This document shows positions 8,147 through 15,773 of a stretch of 64,000 nt of DNA, piece after piece (positions within the stretch are counted from its first letter, which is position 1; the number at the start of each line of letters is the position of its first letter). The notes beneath the pieces were generated by a model. That model made no database searches. It was not told the origin of the DNA and worked only from the letters and a program-made list of their open reading frames with translations. Made by a program: the position numbers and the translations under genes. Source of the DNA: Halorubrum aidingense JCM 13560 (GTDB taxonomy: Archaea; Halobacteriota; Halobacteria; Halobacteriales; Haloferacaceae). The DNA is taken from NCBI RefSeq assembly GCF_000336995.1, contig NZ_AOJI01000022.1, forward strand, positions 164,228-228,227. The letters are read 5' to 3'.

Positions 8147-9532
8147 ATGGACGTCCGGCTGACCTACGAGAACGGCACGATTCGCGTCGGCGCCGGCGGG
8201 AGCGACGCCGGCGAGCCGTCGCTTCCACCGCTGCCGGGCGTCGAGACGGACCCGCGGTCCGGAACGCCCCGGGCGCCCGCCTACCGCTACGCCGCGATTC
8301 GTCGGGCGCTCGCGGTCGCGGGCGTCAGCGTCGACGATCACGTCCTCGACGCGAGCGACCGGGCGGCCGCGGACGCCGGGCTGCCGGACGCGCTCGCGAC
8401 CGACTACGAGCTCCGCGAGTACCAGCGCGAGGCGCTGGACGCCTGGCGCGACGCGGGCGACCGCGGGGTGCTCGAACTCCCGACCGGGGCCGGAAAGACG
8501 GTGATCGCGATCCGCGCGATGGTCGAACTGGGAGTCCCGACGCTCGTCGTCGTGCCGACGGTGGACCTCCTCGACCAGTGGCAACGGGAGTTGGAGGCGG
8601 AGTTCGACGTTCCGATCGGCCGGTTCGGCGGCGGCGAACAGCGACGGGAGGCGATCACGGTGTCGACGTACGACTCCGCGTACCTGAAAGCCGAGAGCGT
8701 CGGCGACGCCTTCGAGTTCGTCGTCTTCGACGAGGTCCACCACCTCGGCGGCGAGGGGTACCGGGACGTGGCGCGGCTGCTCGCGGCGCCGGCGCGCCTC
8801 GGACTCACCGCGACGTTCGAGCGGCCCGACGGCGCCCACGAGACGGTCGCGGAGCTGATCGGCGAGCGGGCGTACGCGCTCTCCGTGGACGACCTGGCTG
8901 GCGACCACCTCGCGCCCTACGACATCCGGCGGATCGAGGTGGAACTGACGCCCGACGAGCGGGACCGGTACGACGCGAAGCAGGGCGTGTTCGTCGAGTA
9001 CGTGCGCGACGCCGGGATCACGTTCGCGAGCGGGAGCGACTACCAGAAACTCGTCAGACGCTCCGGAAACGATCCCGCCGCGCGGGAGGCGCTGTTGGCG
9101 AAAAGCGAGGCGCGCGAGATCATGATGAACGCGCGTCGAAAGGTCGACCGCCTCGAATCGATCCTCGACCGCCACCGCGACGACCGCGTGATCGTCTTCA
9201 CCGCGCACACGGACCTCGTCTACCGACTCTCGGAGCGGTTCCTGCTGCCGGCGATCACGGCCGAGACGGGCGCGACGGAGCGCCGAGAGATCCTCTCGCG
9301 CTTCCGTGAGGGAACCTACGGACGAGTCGTCGCCGCCAACGTCCTCGACGAGGGCGTGGACGTGCCCGACGCCAACGTGGCGGTCGTCCTCTCGGGGTCG
9401 GGCAGCGAACGCGAGTTCACCCAGCGGCTCGGACGCGTCCTCCGGCCGAAAGACGACGGCGGGCGCGCGGTCCTGTACGAGGTCGTCAGCGCGGAGACCG
9501 CCGAGGAGCGGGTCGCGAGCCGACGGCGGTAG
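8147..9532 (+). CDS. XPB/Rad25-type superfamily 2 DNA helicase
   Basis: A 461-residue SF2 helicase of the archaeal XPB type: an N-terminal domain (1-85), then Q-like YELREYQREAL, Walker A ELPTGAGKT, motif II FDEVHHL, motif III GLTATF, and in the second RecA domain VFTAHTDLVYRL, ANVLDEGVDVPDA (motif V) and QRLGRVLRPK (motif VI). A thumb-like region (about 255-330) separates the two RecA domains. It probably unwinds DNA in nucleotide excision repair. In many archaea XPB is followed by the nuclease partner Bax1; here the next gene is a convergent uridine kinase and no such partner is seen. Confidence 0.9.
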   Translation: MDVRLTYENGTIRVGAGGSDAGEPSLPPLPGVETDPRSGTPRAPAYRYAAIRRALAVAGVSVDDHVLDASDRAAADAGLPDALATDYELREYQREALDAWRDAGDRGVLELPTGAGKTVIAIRAMVELGVPTLVVVPTVDLLDQWQRELEAEFDVPIGRFGGGEQRREAITVSTYDSAYLKAESVGDAFEFVVFDEVHHLGGEGYRDVARLLAAPARLGLTATFERPDGAHETVAELIGERAYALSVDDLAGDHLAPYDIRRIEVELTPDERDRYDAKQGVFVEYVRDAGITFASGSDYQKLVRRSGNDPAAREALLAKSEAREIMMNARRKVDRLESILDRHRDDRVIVFTAHTDLVYRLSERFLLPAITAETGATERREILSRFREGTYGRVVAANVLDEGVDVPDANVAVVLSGSGSEREFTQRLGRVLRPKDDGGRAVLYEVVSAETAEERVASRRR

Positions 9533-10049
9533 GGTCGTCGCGGGATCGCAGTGTCGAGGCCCGTGGCCGCTCACCGACACGCATCGTCCGAGCGATTGCG
9601 GGAGTGGGTGTTGCACGCGGTGGAGCGATCGTTTATAAGTGAAAGCGTGGTGTTGCTGTCGGCTGTTTATCAGTGATCGAGTGGTGTTGCTGTCGGCTGT
9701 TTATCAGTCGTTGAGCGCGGCAGAACCGGTGCTAACGGCTTATCCGTACGGCACGGCACCGCAACCGCAGCCTCACGCCTCCCCAGCCTCGTCGGGCGCC
9801 CTCCGCTTCGCTCCGGACGCCCGACTCCCTCGCGCTCGGTTCGCGCCTTTATAAGGCGCTCACCGGAGCGCGCCACCGCAGTTGTTCATTTATAAATAGT
9901 TGTCGCTGCCGCTCTTGGTTATTTATAAACCACGTTGCCGTCGGCGGTCTTCGATACTCACTCCCGCTCTCGACCGCTGCCGTTTCGCCGGTGGCCACGG
10001 ACGGGCTGGAACACGGTCGCGGTCACACTTTTCGCCCGGTCCGATCTGT
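9533..10049 (+). other. 517-base gene-free gap between convergent genes
   Basis: The XPB helicase and uridine kinase genes point at each other across this gap, so no promoter of a flanking gene is needed here. Yet it holds several TATA-like boxes (TTTATAAG at 9632, TATAAATA near 9892, TTTATAAA near 9923) and repeat element A (separate entry). A short palindrome around 9916-9932 (TGGTTATTTATAAACCA) follows the element. No open frame has haloarchaeal coding character. Confidence 0.7.
9647..9910 (+). repeat. Structured dispersed element, copy A
   Basis: The left end is a 28-base motif (GTGGTGTTGCTGTCGGCTGT and on to TTATCAGT) present twice in tandem, at 9647 and 9681. The middle has a 25-base core at 9771-9795, identical to the one in copy B. 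It is followed by a hairpin (GTCGGGCG at 9791-9798 with CGCCCGAC at 9818-9825) and a second perfect hairpin at 9843-9859 (GCGCCTT, loop TAT, AAGGCGC). The right end is TTCATTTATAAATAG at 9885-9899 inside an ACCGCAG...GTCGC context. It may be a mobile non-autonomous element, a structured RNA or a bidirectional terminator. Confidence 0.75.
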
Positions 10050-10748
10050 TCAGTCGTCGCCGTCGACGTCGAGCGAGCGCTGCTCGCCGAGTTCCTCTTC
10101 GAGGCTGCCGCGTTCCCAGCTTCGGACGGCGTCGCCCTCGACCTCGGCGCGCAGCTTCTCTTCGAGGAGGTTGATCGCGACGCTGTTCGCGCCCTCCGGG
10201 ATGATCACGTCGGCGTGTTTCTTCGACGGCTCGATGAACTGCTCGTGCATCGGTTTCACCGTCGAGAGGTACTGGTCGATGACGCCTTCCAGGTCGCGGC
10301 CGCGCTCGATGACGTCCCGCCGGATCCGCCGGAGGATGCGGACGTCGGCGTCGGTCTCGACGAACAGGCGGAGGTCCATCATCTCGTTGATCTCCTCGTC
10401 GTACAGCGCGAGGATCCCTTCGAGCACGATGACGTCGGTCGGCTCGACGGTGATCCGCTCCGGCTTGCGGTTGTGGACCTCGAAGTCGTACTGAGGCATC
10501 TGTACGGACTGCCCTTCGAGGAGCGCTTCGAGGTGCTCGCGGAGGAGTTCCCACTCGAACGCCGACGGGTGATCGTAGTTGATCGACTGTCGCTCCTCGA
10601 AGTCGAGGTGCGAGAGGTCCTGGTAGTAGTTGTCGAGCGGGATGCGGGTGACGCTGTCGCCGAGGTCGCGGGTGACGAGCCGGGAGACGGTCGTCTTCCC
10701 CGCGCCCGTCCCCCCCGCGATCCCGATCACGAACGAGGGAATGGTCAT
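10050..10748 (-). CDS. udk: Uridine kinase
   Basis: A 232-residue P-loop kinase matching uridine/cytidine kinase throughout: Walker A GIAGGTGAGKTT near residue 8, substrate motif PLDNYYQDLSHL, NYDHPSAFEW, the YDFEVHNR segment, Walker B-like VIVLEGILAL, and lid residues RRIRRDVIERGR. It phosphorylates uridine and cytidine in pyrimidine salvage. Length is usual for the family, with a short acidic C-terminal tail. It is monocistronic. Thymidine kinase lies 5 kb away on the same strand, but the genes are not linked. Confidence 0.95.
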   Translation of the reverse strand: MTIPSFVIGIAGGTGAGKTTVSRLVTRDLGDSVTRIPLDNYYQDLSHLDFEERQSINYDHPSAFEWELLREHLEALLEGQSVQMPQYDFEVHNRKPERITVEPTDVIVLEGILALYDEEINEMMDLRLFVETDADVRILRRIRRDVIERGRDLEGVIDQYLSTVKPMHEQFIEPSKKHADVIIPEGANSVAINLLEEKLRAEVEGDAVRSWERGSLEEELGEQRSLDVDGDD

Positions 10749-10908
10749 ACCGCCGTTCGGTCGCCGGACGGTTTGAAGCCTCCTTTTTGTCGGCGCCGTC
10801 CGGACGGGAGCGAGACCGCCGCTTCCGTGCCGATCGCCCGTCTACGCCGGGAATTCTTATAACGATACCGGGGGCAGCTTTTAGCCGGTTGCGTCATATC
10901 CACGTTGT

Positions 10909-11529
10909 ATGCGAACAGACACCACGGTCAGGGACGTGATGCACCGCGAGTTCCTCGGCGTGAGCGAGTCCGACCCGCTGGCGGAGGCGGCGGCCCTGCT
11001 CGTCGACGAAGGCACGAACTGCCTGGTCGTGCTGCGCGGGGGTGAGCCCGTGGGCCGACTCGGCTGCCGGGACGCGCTCGGCGCGCTGCTCGACGCCGGC
11101 TCCCTCGATACCGACGGGCCGACGGTCGGGTCCGTCATGGGACCGCCCCTGCCGACGGTGGCGCCGGACGACGCGCTCGCCGTCGTCGAGGAACGTCTCG
11201 TCTCCGAGGGCGCGGATCGCGTCGTGGCAGTCGACGACGGGGCGGCCGTCGGCGTCGTCACCGCGGAGGACGCGCTCGCCGCGGGCGCGCCCAGGACCGG
11301 CAACGGAGCACACGACGTGGTGGCCGACGAGGCGGCGCTGGAGGACACCCGAGCGGCCGACGCGCCGATGGCGGGCACGAACGGCGGGATCGACCCCGCC
11401 GTGGCGTCGTCGTCGACCGACGCGTCGGGATCGGCGACGCAGGGCGTGTGCGAGAGCTGCGGCGCGCTCGTTCCCGACCTCGTGTCCGCGAACGGACAGG
11501 CCGTCTGTCCGGAGTGCCGAGACGTGTGA
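10909..11529 (+). CDS. CBS-domain pair protein with C-terminal zinc ribbon
   Basis: A 206-residue protein. Residues about 1-60 and 65-120 are two CBS motifs (VRDVMHREFLGV and VGSVMGPPLPTV starts), which normally bind adenine nucleotides as an energy sensor. A flexible Ala/Asp/Ser linker (about 125-178) leads to a C-terminal zinc ribbon CESCG...CPEC. This CBS plus zinc-ribbon layout is common in haloarchaea, and the partner is unknown. A 160-base divergent spacer separates it from udk; a possible TATA (TTCTTATAACG at about 10854) lies 50 bases before the start. Confidence 0.85.
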   Translation: MRTDTTVRDVMHREFLGVSESDPLAEAAALLVDEGTNCLVVLRGGEPVGRLGCRDALGALLDAGSLDTDGPTVGSVMGPPLPTVAPDDALAVVEERLVSEGADRVVAVDDGAAVGVVTAEDALAAGAPRTGNGAHDVVADEAALEDTRAADAPMAGTNGGIDPAVASSSTDASGSATQGVCESCGALVPDLVSANGQAVCPECRDV

Positions 11530-11572
11530 GCGGGCGGCAGGCTCAACACGCACCGCTCCGAACGACAGCCGA

Positions 11573-12217
11573 ATGAGCGACGGCGACCGCACGCGCGTCA
11601 CGATCGAGCCCGCGACCGTCGACGACATCGATTCGGTGACCGATATGTGGGTCGCGCTCGCCGCGGGACAGCGGCGGTACGGTTCCACGCTGCTCGCGGA
11701 CGACAACCGCGGCGCGGTCCGCGAGTGGGCCGCGCGAGCGGCCGTCACCGGCGAACTGCTCGTCGCGCGCGAGACGGCGGCCGCCGACCCCGGGGACGGC
11801 GACACGGACGACCGCGGTGGCGCTCACGACAACTCCCCCGCCGACCCCCGCGACGGCGACCCGATCGGCTTCGTCGGCTTCGGGCTCGATCACGGCGGGT
11901 ACGAACGCGACCGAACGCGAGGAGTGGTGAGCAACCTGTTCGTCGCGCCCGAGCGCCGCGGCGAGGGCGTCGGGACCGCGCTGTTGTGCGCGGCCGAGGA
12001 TGCGCTCCGGGAGGCGGGCGCCGACGCGGTCGCGCTGGAGGCGCTCGCGGACAACGAGCGGGCCCGGGCGTTCTACGCCGACCACGGCTACGAACCCCAT
12101 CGCGTCGAGCTGACGAAGTCGCTGTCGGCCGACCCGGACCGAACACCGACCGACTCGGGCCGGACACCGACAGACGCCGACGGCAACGAGACCGGCACGA
12201 CCGACGACCCCGCCTGA
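11573..12217 (+). CDS. GNAT family N-acetyltransferase
   Basis: A 214-residue GNAT enzyme. The acetyl-CoA site is seen in VSNLFVAPERRGEGVGTALL (motif A, R/Q-x-x-G-x-G/A variant RRGEGVG) and motif B in ALEALADNERARAFYADHGYE. An acidic low-complexity insert (about 68-95) interrupts the N-terminal half and a Thr/Asp-rich tail of about 30 residues follows the domain. The acceptor substrate is unknown. It starts 43 bases after the CBS protein gene on the same strand, so the two may be co-transcribed. Confidence 0.85.
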   Translation: MSDGDRTRVTIEPATVDDIDSVTDMWVALAAGQRRYGSTLLADDNRGAVREWAARAAVTGELLVARETAAADPGDGDTDDRGGAHDNSPADPRDGDPIGFVGFGLDHGGYERDRTRGVVSNLFVAPERRGEGVGTALLCAAEDALREAGADAVALEALADNERARAFYADHGYEPHRVELTKSLSADPDRTPTDSGRTPTDADGNETGTTDDPA

Positions 12218-12286
12218 TCCTCGCCCGGCGTCGTCGCTCGCCGAAAGCGACACGCACTCATACGAGGACCGAGTACGCCCGCCTGC

Positions 12287-12360
12287 GCCAGGGGAGCATG
12301 GGCGGTTCATGCACTCGACTTGTAATCGAGACTTCCGGGGTTCAAATCCCTGCCCTGGCT
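12287..12360 (+). tRNA. tRNA-Thr (anticodon TGT)
   Basis: A complete cloverleaf can be drawn. The acceptor stem is GCCAGGG (12287-12293) with CCCTGGC (12353-12359), the D stem GCAT/ATGC, the anticodon stem CTCGA/TCGAG with loop CTTGTAA (anticodon TGT at 12321-12323), and the T arm CGGGG-TTCAAAT-CCCTG. The discriminator base is T. CCA is not encoded and there is no intron. It reads ACA and ACG-type threonine codons. No integrase or partial copy is found beside it. Confidence 0.96.
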
Positions 12361-12435
12361 TGGTACGGCTCGTTTTCCGTCTCTCGGCGCCCTTCTCTCG
12401 GATCCGTTTATATGGACTGAAGCCGGATCGGTCGC

Positions 12436-12639
12436 ATGGACCGGACCGATTCCGCGCTGCTCGGCGTCGCCGGCGTCGTCGCCCTGCTCGTGCTCGCCGC
12501 GGCGCTGTCGGCCGGCGCGCTGTTCGGGTTCGACGAGTCCGTCGCCCGTCCGATCAGGTTGCTGGCCGCCGAGCCGATCGCGTGGATCGTCGTCGCAGCG
12601 CTCCTGATCGCGGTCGTCGGCAACGCCTACATCGAGTGA
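12436..12639 (+). CDS. Small two-helix membrane protein
   Basis: A 67-residue protein with two hydrophobic helices (about 7-31 and 47-64) joined by a loop with FDESVARPIRLL. It starts 75 bases after the tRNA. TTTATATGG at about 12409-12417 forms a TATA-like box 20-27 bases before the ATG, consistent with a leaderless transcript. The helix pattern and the promoter support it as real; the function is unknown. Confidence 0.7.
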   Translation: MDRTDSALLGVAGVVALLVLAAALSAGALFGFDESVARPIRLLAAEPIAWIVVAALLIAVVGNAYIE

Positions 12640-12694
12640 GACGCCTCTCAGAACTTCTCCCGCGCGCTCGGTTCCCTCATCTCACTCGCCCGAC

Positions 12695-13246
12695 TCACTC
12701 GTCCGTCTCACTCACCGGTTCCACCTCGCGGATCGTCCGCACGAGGGCCTCGAGCGCGGCGTCGGCGGCGCCCCGTTTCACCGCGGCGCGGTCGCCGTCG
12801 AGCACGACCCGCTCCGTGCGGACGAACGACTCCTCGGTACCCCACGGGGCGGCGTACGCCACGCCGACGTAGGTGAGCCCGACGGGTTTCGCCTCGGTGC
12901 CGCCGCCCGGGCCGGCGATGCCGGTCGTGGCGACCGCCCACGTCGTGTTCGCTCGGTCGCGCGCGCCGGCCGCCATCTGCTCGGCGACCGGGGCGCTCAC
13001 GGCGCCCTCCGCGTCGAGCGCCTCGCGCGATACGCCGAGCAGCTCGCGTTTGGCGTCGTACGCGTAGGTGACGAACCCCCGGTCGAAGTAGGCGCTCGCG
13101 CCGGGCACGTCGGTCACCCGCGAGCCGACGAGTCCCCCCGTCAGCGACTCCGCGACCGCGAGCGTCTCCTCGCGCTCGGTCAACAGCGCGCCGAGCGTCG
13201 CCTCGATCGGCTCGATCGGCTCGTCCGCGTCGTGGCCTGCGTCCAT
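12695..13246 (-). CDS. CinA C-terminal domain protein (NMN amidohydrolase family)
   Basis: A 183-residue stand-alone CinA C-terminal domain: LAVAESLTGGLVGSRVTDVPGAS, FVTYAYDAKRELLGV, AVSAPVAEQMAAGAR and the glycine-rich TTGIAGPGGGTEAKPVGLTYVG, which are the family's conserved blocks. In bacteria this domain deamidates nicotinamide mononucleotide in pyridine-nucleotide salvage. The CinA N-terminal domain is encoded separately in this window at 56021-56776. The start ATG at 13246 opens a 61-base divergent spacer with the methyltransferase gene. Confidence 0.9.
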   Translation of the reverse strand: MDAGHDADEPIEPIEATLGALLTEREETLAVAESLTGGLVGSRVTDVPGASAYFDRGFVTYAYDAKRELLGVSREALDAEGAVSAPVAEQMAAGARDRANTTWAVATTGIAGPGGGTEAKPVGLTYVGVAYAAPWGTEESFVRTERVVLDGDRAAVKRGAADAALEALVRTIREVEPVSETDE

Positions 13247-13306
13247 ACGCCCGCTCCGGGCCCCACCCCCGTGGGGTTTACGCCCGCCGGGGCGCGATCG
13301 ATCCGT

Positions 13307-13930
13307 ATGACCGACTGGGACGAGCGATTCGCCGCCGGCGAGTACCCGCGCGCGCCGGACCCCGCCGACGTGCTGCGCGCGTACGAACCCGAGATCCCCG
13401 ACGGCCGAGCGCTCGACGTCGCCGCCGGCACGGGACGTAACGCGGTGTTCCTCGCCGACCGCGGATACGCCGTCGACGCGCTCGACGCCTCGCGGGAGGG
13501 GCTCGCTATCGTCCGCGAGCGCGCTGCGACGGGCGGTCTCGAAGGGCGTGTCGAGACCATCCAGGGCGACGTCTCGACCTACGGGTTCCCGACCGACGCG
13601 TACGAGCTGATCACGATGAGCTACTTCCACACCCTCGATCGGTTCGCGGACCTGACCGAGGCGCTCGTTCCCGGCGGCTACCTCTTCGTCGAGGGACACC
13701 TCCGCTCGGCCGCGTCGGCGCCGTCCGGGCCGAGCGACGACCGGTACCGATTCGCCGCGAACGAGCTCCTCCGCGCCGGCCTCGGGCTGACGGTGCTGTA
13801 CTACGACGAGACGACGCAGGAACGCCCCGGCGATCGCCGCCGCGCGAGCGCCAGACTGCTCGCCCGCCGGTCGACTGGCGGGCGGCAGTCGTACCCCGCC
13901 CGCCCCAACGGGGAGCGCGGCGATGCCTGA
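13307..13930 (+). CDS. Class I SAM-dependent methyltransferase
   Basis: A 207-residue methyltransferase, similar in layout to TehB/UbiE-like small-molecule enzymes. It opens with WDERFAAGEYP, followed by SAM motif I ALDVAAGTGRNAVFLA, an acidic residue after the second strand (VDALDASREGL), motif II-like QGDVSTYGFP, and motif III LVPGGYLFVEGHL. The substrate is unknown. The C-terminal 30 residues are arginine-rich and unconserved. It overlaps the next gene by 8 bases, so the two are probably translated together. Confidence 0.85.
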   Translation: MTDWDERFAAGEYPRAPDPADVLRAYEPEIPDGRALDVAAGTGRNAVFLADRGYAVDALDASREGLAIVRERAATGGLEGRVETIQGDVSTYGFPTDAYELITMSYFHTLDRFADLTEALVPGGYLFVEGHLRSAASAPSGPSDDRYRFAANELLRAGLGLTVLYYDETTQERPGDRRRASARLLARRSTGGRQSYPARPNGERGDA

Positions 13931-14564
13931 CGAGACCGACGGTCGCGACGCCGCTCCGATGCCCTCGACCGCTGACGGCACCGGCGGCACCGGCGGTACC
14001 GGCGGCACCGGCGGCACTGGCGGCAACAGCGGCATCGGCGATACCGGCGACGGCCCGGGATCGGTCCTCCGACGGCTCGTCGCGGCGGCCGTCGGCGTCG
14101 ATGCCGGTGATCTCGGCGACGCGCTCGACGGTCGACTCCGCGTGGTTGAGCGCGGTGACCGGCCGGCACCGTCGGCGCGGGCGCTCGAGTTGCTAGCCGG
14201 AGAGAACGAGTCGATCGTCGGCGTCGTTCCCCGAATCGATCCGGCGCTCGTCCGGGGGCTCTCCCGCGGGCTCTCCGGGTCGATCGGCGGCGACGTTCGA
14301 CTCGTCCTCACCGGCACCGCGAGCGAGCGGCTCACCGGTGCAGTTGGACCCGCGGTGCGGAGCGCGCTCGCGGACCGCGGGGTCGACGCGTTCGTTCACG
14401 ACGGCCACTCGACCGTGGCCGTCCTGCTCGTCGCCGAGCGCGCCGTCGTCGGCCTGTTCGACGGAGACGGGCTCGCCGCGGTGGCGTGGTCCGACGACCC
14501 CGCGGTCCGCGAGTGGGCGGCCGCCACCTGCCGCCGGTATCTCGCCGCGGCGGATCCGATCTGA
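13923..14564 (+). CDS. Haloarchaeal protein of unknown function with Gly-Thr repeat
   Basis: A 213-residue protein. Residues about 20-35 are a tandem Thr-Gly-Gly repeat encoded by near-identical 9-base units (13978-14030), which probably form a flexible linker. The rest is an alpha/beta domain (VVPRIDPALVRGL, VRLVLTGTASERL, VHDGHSTVAVLLV, VVGLFDGDGLAAVAWS) that resembles the C-terminal sensing half of haloarchaeal HTH regulators of the FilR1/DUF1724 type, but without the HTH. That resemblance is from memory of the pattern, so the assignment is weak. It is coupled to the methyltransferase gene by overlap. Confidence 0.65.
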   Translation: MPDETDGRDAAPMPSTADGTGGTGGTGGTGGTGGNSGIGDTGDGPGSVLRRLVAAAVGVDAGDLGDALDGRLRVVERGDRPAPSARALELLAGENESIVGVVPRIDPALVRGLSRGLSGSIGGDVRLVLTGTASERLTGAVGPAVRSALADRGVDAFVHDGHSTVAVLLVAERAVVGLFDGDGLAAVAWSDDPAVREWAAATCRRYLAAADPI

Positions 14565-14691
14565 CCGGAGCGGGAGCAGAGGCGCCGACCGGAAAGCGGA
14601 GCGCCGACCGAAAACGTGGCCACCGGGATCTGACCTGCGTCCGTCCGGAACCGGCGCACCGTTTTTGTCCGCTCGCGTCGAACTAGGAGTC

Positions 14692-14985
14692 ATGAAAGCG
14701 CTACTCCTGCTCGTCACCGGTGTCGTCGGCCTGATCGAGACGCTCGCCCCGCGATCGGTCGTCCGGCTGTGGACGCGTGCCATGTACCGAAACGCCGGCG
14801 AGGCCGAGCCGAGGGGCTGGGTCCCCGTCGCCGCCCGAATAGAGGGCGCAGTGCTGGTCCTCGCCGCGCTCGTCGGGCTGTACCGGGTCGCGACCGCGGC
14901 GGACGACCCGGAATCAGACGCGTCGGACTCCGTCGACGACGCCAGCGACGCCGGCGGCGCCGACGGTGACCAGCTCACCGCGTGA
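14692..14985 (+). CDS. Small membrane protein with acidic tail
   Basis: A 97-residue protein: a hydrophobic segment at 3-18, a conserved-looking soluble stretch (ETLAPRSVVRLWTRAMYRN), a second hydrophobic segment at about 47-65, then an acidic Asp/Ser/Ala tail of 30 residues. The pattern matches small uncharacterised membrane proteins found throughout haloarchaea. GGAGT just before the ATG at 14692 could be a ribosome binding site. Function unknown. Confidence 0.75.
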   Translation: MKALLLLVTGVVGLIETLAPRSVVRLWTRAMYRNAGEAEPRGWVPVAARIEGAVLVLAALVGLYRVATAADDPESDASDSVDDASDAGGADGDQLTA

Positions 14986-15074
14986 CCGGAGCGGCCACCG
15001 ATCCGCGCGGCTCCGCCGCGCTATCGCGTGTTCTCTCGTCTGACCACCGAGTACGGGCGGATCGGTAGCGGCCG

Positions 15075-15749
15075 TCAGTCGTCGGCCGCGTCGACCGGAC
15101 CCTCTCGCTCGTCCCGCTCTTCCTCCTCGGCCGGCAGGTACGAGCGCTCGCTCGCCGCCCGCTCGCCGGTTCTGACCACGTGACAGTCGCGACACCGGGC
15201 CTCGTACGACTCCTCGGCGCCGACGAGGATCGTCGGGTCGTCGGTGTGGGCGGGTTCGCCCTCGATGAGCCGCTGGTTCCGCGAGGCCGGCTCGCCGCAC
15301 TGCGTGCAGATGGCCTGCAGTTTGTCGACGTACTCGGCGGTCGCCACGAGCTGGGGGAGCGGCTCGAACGGCTCGCCGCGGAACGTCTGATCGGTCCCGG
15401 AGACGATCACGCGGACGCCGTTGTCGGCGAGGACGTTACAGACGTCGACGAGGGCGTTCGAGAAGAAGTTCGCCTCGTCGATCGCGACGACCTCGGGGTA
15501 CGGATCGTCGTCGAGGATCGCCAGCGGGCCGTCCCCCTCGTTGGCGACGACCCGGGCGTCCCACTGGCGGCCGTTGTGGGTCCCGATAGTCGTCTCGCCG
15601 TAGCGGTCGTCGACCGCCGGCTTGTAGACGGCGACGGACTGGCCGGCGATCTCAGACCGGCGGAGCCGGCGGAGCAGCTCCTCCGTTTTCCCCGAAAACA
15701 TCGACCCCGAGATGACCTCGATCCAGCCGGATCGAGTGATCGCGTGCAT
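15075..15749 (-). CDS. tdk: Thymidine kinase
   Basis: A 224-residue type II thymidine kinase: Walker A GSMFSGKTEELLRR, Walker B with catalytic Glu VVAIDEANFF, the lasso region, and two zinc-binding Cys pairs (CTQCG and CRDC). It phosphorylates thymidine and deoxyuridine to the monophosphates. MHAITRSGW at 15749 is the likely start; an in-frame start 21 bases upstream would lie at the stop of the amidohydrolase gene. It is the last gene of a likely minus-strand operon with the amidohydrolase (24 bases apart) and the HD protein, all suited to nucleoside handling. Confidence 0.93.
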   Translation of the reverse strand: MHAITRSGWIEVISGSMFSGKTEELLRRLRRSEIAGQSVAVYKPAVDDRYGETTIGTHNGRQWDARVVANEGDGPLAILDDDPYPEVVAIDEANFFSNALVDVCNVLADNGVRVIVSGTDQTFRGEPFEPLPQLVATAEYVDKLQAICTQCGEPASRNQRLIEGEPAHTDDPTILVGAEESYEARCRDCHVVRTGERAASERSYLPAEEEERDEREGPVDAADD

Positions 15750-15773
15750 ATACTCCCGGGCACGAGCCAACGA

